A stretch of 22,448 bases of DNA from assembly GCA_023443765.1 (NCBI GenBank), contig JAEZTA010000149.1, positions 1 to 22,448 on the forward strand, given 5' to 3'. The position numbers and the translations under genes were made by a program. Every line of letters starts with the position of its first letter. Within the stretch, counting starts at the first letter, position 1. The DNA is from Bacteroidota bacterium (GTDB lineage Bacteria > Bacteroidota > Bacteroidia > Bacteroidales > Rikenellaceae). The notes under the pieces are model-generated. The model had not been told where the DNA came from. It worked only from the letters and a program-made list of their open reading frames with translations, and did no database searches. Positions 19,521 through 22,448 of this stretch are shown here, piece after piece.

Positions 19521-21302
19521 TCAACGGATATTAGCTGCTACAATCTCCGCCAGGTCGCGGATTTCCCCTTTCGTGCCACGGCCGATGGCCTTCTTGCAGA
19601 GCGGGCAGGCCGTGACGATCACTTCGGCGCCCGTGGCGTCGAGTTCCGCGGCGACCGACTGTGCAATCTGCACCTGCTGGCCGTCGGAAATAGCCGTATT
19701 AGCCACCGAAGAACCACAGCAGAGGGCGTTTTCACGCGTCGAGGCAGGTTCGAGCAATTCGCCCACGGCTTCGATCACCGCACGCGGTTCGTCGTAAATT
19801 CCGCTTCCGCGCCCCAGTTCGCAGGGGTCGTGGTAGGTGAAACGCGTAGCGCCGTGCGTCAGCGCAAGGCGTCCGGCACGAATCAGGCGCAGGATGTATT
19901 CCGAGTGGTGCAAAACCTCGATACCGGTCAGGTTGTAATCCTCGCGGAACACCTTGAGGCAGATCGGACACGAGGTTACGAGTGTCGTAATGCCATGTTT
20001 ACGGAACAGTTCGGCATTGTATTTCATCATCTTGCGGGCCGAATCGGTCTCACCCGCAAGTTTCAGCGGCCGGCCGCAGCAGACGCCGCCTTCGCGGTCG
20101 GCCCACCAGACCTCCTCGCCCGCAGCCTCGAAGATCGTGGACATCGCCGACATCGTCCGCGGAGTCAGCAGGGTCATACAACCCGCAAAGTACCCAACTT
20201 TACCCTCGCCCAGCGAACGGTCCAGCCCCTTGAAATAGCCATAACGGCGTTCGTCGGGGACATTGCACATCTTGTCGCGTGAATTGATGCGGAGCGTATT
20301 GAGGTCAATATCGACGGGACATTTCTCGGTACAACGCCCGCACATCAGGCAGTTGTCGGCCGTTTGGAGGCGCAGCATGTTGTAGCGGCGGTCGCGCAGG
20401 AAGTAGACCGACTGCACGTCGTTGATCCCCAGCACGCTTTGCAACTGGCACGGGTCGATGCAGATACCGCACCGCGAGCAGGCCTCGACCTGGAAATTAT
20501 CGTAGGAAGACTCCTTTTCGCCCGAGCGCAAGTTGTAGTGGCGCAGGAAGATAAGAGGTATCTCCGTGAAAATATGCATGTAACGCGAGAACGGCAGCGC
20601 CACGAAGAATACCCCGAGGCACGAGGAGTAGAACCACCACGCCCCGGTTTCAAGGTTCATCAGCGGCATCACCCCGATGTGCCCGGCCATCCATGCGCCA
20701 AGGCTCCCGGTGAGGAATCCCCCGCCGCCGTACAGCGCACACGTGGCGCTTTCGGCCACCAGGCGCGCCGGGAATATGAACCACAGCGCCGAGAGGGCCA
20801 CGCGATCGCCCAGAACATGCTTCGTCGTGCGGCGCATACCCATCGCCCGGGAGTAAAAACGCTTTCCCCAGGCCAGCGCTACGCCCGAAAGGACGAGCAG
20901 CAACAGCAGGTCCATCACGAAGTCAAAGACAGGTTTGTGTTCCAGTCCCGTGGCAAAATACTTAAAGAAGACGTGTCCCTGCAACGGCACGTAACGGAAC
21001 CCGAGGTAAGCTATAGTCTCGATCCACCCCACGGCAATCAGCAGGAACCAACCGAAGGCCAGCGACATGTGCATGTAGCCCAGCAGCGGATTGACCTTAA
21101 AGATGCGGCGGTGGAGCAGCGATTCGCTCACCACCTCCCACGCCGCCGTGAAGGTGCGGCGCGTCGGCAGCCCGAACAGAATCCGTTTCTTGTCGGCGCG
21201 GGGCAGGCGGTAGAGCCACGAGCCCCACTTCCACGCCAGGATGGCGAACATCACCGCAGCGCCGACGATGAACGGAATACAGAATGGTGCGTAGAAAGTC
21301 AT
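19521..21302 (-). CDS. Membrane-anchored heterodisulfide-reductase-like protein (HdrE/HdrD-type fusion)
   Basis: This 593-aa protein joins three parts. Residues 1-255 hold about five or six transmembrane helices with histidines in NPLLGYMHMSLAFG and SRYMHIFTEIP, the pattern of NarI/HdrE-type cytochrome b anchors. Residues 270-335 hold two [4Fe-4S] motifs: CSRCGICIDPC (C275, C278, C281, C285) and CLMCGRCTEKC (C318, C321, C324, C328). Residues 370-590 are two cysteine-rich CCG domains: C375, C408-C409, C445, C448, and C494, C528-C529, C566, C569, which bind the non-cubane clusters of HdrB/HdrD. All CCG cysteines are kept. It likely moves electrons between quinol or membrane carriers and a cytoplasmic or thiol partner; the substrate is unknown. 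Start 2 bp after the HdrC-like gene. Confidence 0.9.
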   Translation of the reverse strand: MTFYAPFCIPFIVGAAVMFAILAWKWGSWLYRLPRADKKRILFGLPTRRTFTAAWEVVSESLLHRRIFKVNPLLGYMHMSLAFGWFLLIAVGWIETIAYLGFRYVPLQGHVFFKYFATGLEHKPVFDFVMDLLLLLVLSGVALAWGKRFYSRAMGMRRTTKHVLGDRVALSALWFIFPARLVAESATCALYGGGGFLTGSLGAWMAGHIGVMPLMNLETGAWWFYSSCLGVFFVALPFSRYMHIFTEIPLIFLRHYNLRSGEKESSYDNFQVEACSRCGICIDPCQLQSVLGINDVQSVYFLRDRRYNMLRLQTADNCLMCGRCTEKCPVDIDLNTLRINSRDKMCNVPDERRYGYFKGLDRSLGEGKVGYFAGCMTLLTPRTMSAMSTIFEAAGEEVWWADREGGVCCGRPLKLAGETDSARKMMKYNAELFRKHGITTLVTSCPICLKVFREDYNLTGIEVLHHSEYILRLIRAGRLALTHGATRFTYHDPCELGRGSGIYDEPRAVIEAVGELLEPASTRENALCCGSSVANTAISDGQQVQIAQSVAAELDATGAEVIVTACPLCKKAIGRGTKGEIRDLAEIVAANIR

Positions 21303-21304
21303 CG

Positions 21305-21640
21305 TCAGAAATCCCCCAGTTTACGTTTGATAAGCATGACCACGCCGCGCGTGTTGATGCCGCGCGGGCAGACCAGCCGGCATTTGCCGCACAGCATACA
21401 CTTGTTCATCTCCTCATAAGCCCCCTGGTATTCGCCGCGGCGCACCAGCGTGTGGACCTTGCGGAAGTTGAATTCCGTGAGGTTGCCCGCCGTGCAGACC
21501 GCCGTGCAGGCTCCGCATCCGATGCAGGCCTGCAACTCGGGCATCTCGTGCAGTATCTCATCGCTCTTGCGCAGGTTGTTGCGGTCGATGTCGATGGCCC
21601 GGGGCTTCGAGATAGTATATCCGAAATTGATCGCCGCCAT
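21305..21640 (-). CDS. HdrC-like ferredoxin subunit
   Basis: Read from ATG 21640 (MAAINFGYTISKPRAIDIDR...), 111 aa; the longer frame begins inside the preceding gene. Two [4Fe-4S] motifs are visible: CIGCGACTAVC (C39, C42, C45, C49) and CMLCGKCRLVC (C81, C84, C87, C91), each followed by a proline or similar turn. The layout matches the HdrC family, which links the HdrA flavin subunit to the CCG-domain subunit. It starts 1 bp after the HdrA-like stop and ends 2 bp before the next start, so the three genes are tightly coupled. Confidence 0.9.
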   Translation of the reverse strand: MAAINFGYTISKPRAIDIDRNNLRKSDEILHEMPELQACIGCGACTAVCTAGNLTEFNFRKVHTLVRRGEYQGAYEEMNKCMLCGKCRLVCPRGINTRGVVMLIKRKLGDF

Positions 21641-21641
21641 A

Positions 21642-22448
21642 CTATGCCCCCACGTATTTGGCCGCAGCGTCGGCCGCAGCAATGCCTTCATTCAGCGATT
21701 CACCAATATTCTTGGGCGCAGAGATGGTCCCGGCGTAAAAAATGCCGTCGACGCTGCTCTTCACATTACCCAGGAACATGTCGCGCGGAGCCATGAAACC
21801 GCTCGGAGCGCGCCGCAGCCCGGCACCCTCTGCAAAGGTCTCGTTGTCGTCGTTGGCGCGCATCCCCACGATCAGGATCAGCATGTCGACGCTCATCCGC
21901 AAAGGTCGTCCCGTCAGCGTATCCTCGGCCTTGATCTGCACCCGTCCGTCAATCATCGGGCTGGCCTCGGAAATACGTCCGCGCAGGAAATGGATGTTGT
22001 ATTTCTGCTGCGCCTCGCGATACATCTCCTCGTAACCGGGACCGAACATGCGAATATCCATGTAAAAGTTGAAAACGTCGGCTTCGGGAAAGAGCTGCTT
22101 CATCTCCATCGCCTGCTTCACACCCGTGATGCAGCACACCTTCGAGCAGTGCTGCTGGCAGACCTTCTCGTCGCGCGAACCGACGCAGTGCAGAAAAGCG
22201 ATGCGCCGGGGACGCGACCCGTCGGACTTCGCCACACGGCCTTCGTTGAGCATCCGCTCGATGTCGACCGTCGTGAAGACATTGTCGTAGATGCCGTAGC
22301 CGTATTCTTCCTTGACCGAGGCGTCGAAAAGCGTGAACCCGCTGGCCACGACCACCGAATCGCACGACAGCGTCCGCCCATCGGCAAGCGTCACGGAGTT
22401 CTTCGTGAATCCTTTGACCTCCGTCGAAACCAGCACCTCGATACCGCT
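21642..22448 (-). CDS. HdrA-like FAD-dependent iron-sulfur oxidoreductase, C-terminal part
   Basis: The gene runs off the right edge; the last 268 codons are present, in frame to base 22448. The motif HCVGSRDEKVCQQHCSKVCC is the conserved HdrA cysteine segment (C-V-G-S-R-D ... C-S-x-V-C-C). GITGVKQAMEMK-type, FNFYMDIRMFGPGYEEMYRE and VDMLILIVGMRAN are further HdrA features, and SVDGIFYAGTISAPKNIGES near the end is the flavin-domain closing segment. HdrA holds FAD and [4Fe-4S] clusters and in methanogens bifurcates electrons. Bacterial relatives occur with varied partners. Whether this one bifurcates cannot be judged without the N-terminal half and the gene upstream. Confidence 0.9.
   Translation of the reverse strand, partial: SGIEVLVSTEVKGFTKNSVTLADGRTLSCDSVVVASGFTLFDASVKEEYGYGIYDNVFTTVDIERMLNEGRVAKSDGSRPRRIAFLHCVGSRDEKVCQQHCSKVCCITGVKQAMEMKQLFPEADVFNFYMDIRMFGPGYEEMYREAQQKYNIHFLRGRISEASPMIDGRVQIKAEDTLTGRPLRMSVDMLILIVGMRANDDNETFAEGAGLRRAPSGFMAPRDMFLGNVKSSVDGIFYAGTISAPKNIGESLNEGIAAADAAAKYVGA

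Noticed and set aside
21641..21691. Upstream start of the HdrC-like gene
   Set aside because: It lies within the end of the HdrA-like gene; ATG 21640 comes directly after that stop and matches the length of HdrC-type proteins.

Overview
The window looks like a chromosome segment of a gut Bacteroidota, most likely an Alistipes/Rikenellaceae-type organism (inference). The reasons are a G+C-rich coding style combined with Bacteroidota-type promoters (TTTG, about 20 nt, then TAnnTTTG), few strong Shine-Dalgarno sites, and typical family content: three-subunit fumarate reductase/succinate dehydrogenase, DUF4252, PspC-PadR-GIN cluster, WG-repeat protein and a membrane-anchored Hdr-like protein. No phage, transposon, CRISPR array or rRNA is visible.

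Layout. 1-2967 (+) holds the end of the cytochrome b subunit, the flavoprotein and the iron-sulfur subunit of fumarate reductase/succinate dehydrogenase. 2926-3371 is a tandem repeat of 2.5 copies (period 174-175 bp) that duplicates the last 13 codons of the iron-sulfur gene plus its terminator. 3442-5700 (-) is a four-gene operon: ECF sigma factor, a membrane protein probably acting as anti-sigma factor, a barrel-like envelope protein and a DUF4252 protein. 5937-9193 (+) is a five-gene operon: PspC, PspC, PadR regulator, GIN-domain (DUF2807) protein and a long PspC membrane protein. 9266-9376 has a complete promoter followed by a long hairpin with a T6 tract just before pfkA: a candidate small RNA or attenuator. 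9414-11419 (+) is 6-phosphofructokinase and a PfkB/adenosine-kinase-like enzyme. 11498-12397 (-) is a family 2 glycosyltransferase, divergent from dsbD (12466-14532, +). dsbD converges on a cysteine synthase (14598-15503, -). 15655-17055 holds small genes of unknown function. 17075-18684 (-) is an A+T-rich pair (DUF695-like lipoprotein, WG-repeat protein). An initiator tRNA-Met lies at 18839-18914 (-). 19045-22448 (-) is a heterodisulfide-reductase-like operon (HdrA-like, HdrC-like, membrane-anchored HdrD/E-like fusion) ending with a small membrane protein.

How it fits together: the two ends carry anaerobic electron-transfer systems (fumarate respiration and an Hdr-like membrane complex). The middle carries two envelope-related regulatory operons and glycolytic/nucleoside kinases. 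The least ordinary signals are the 3'-end/terminator tandem repeat, the structured RNA before pfkA, the three-PspC operon with a 22-bp dyad in its promoter, and the gene architecture of the Hdr-like operon.
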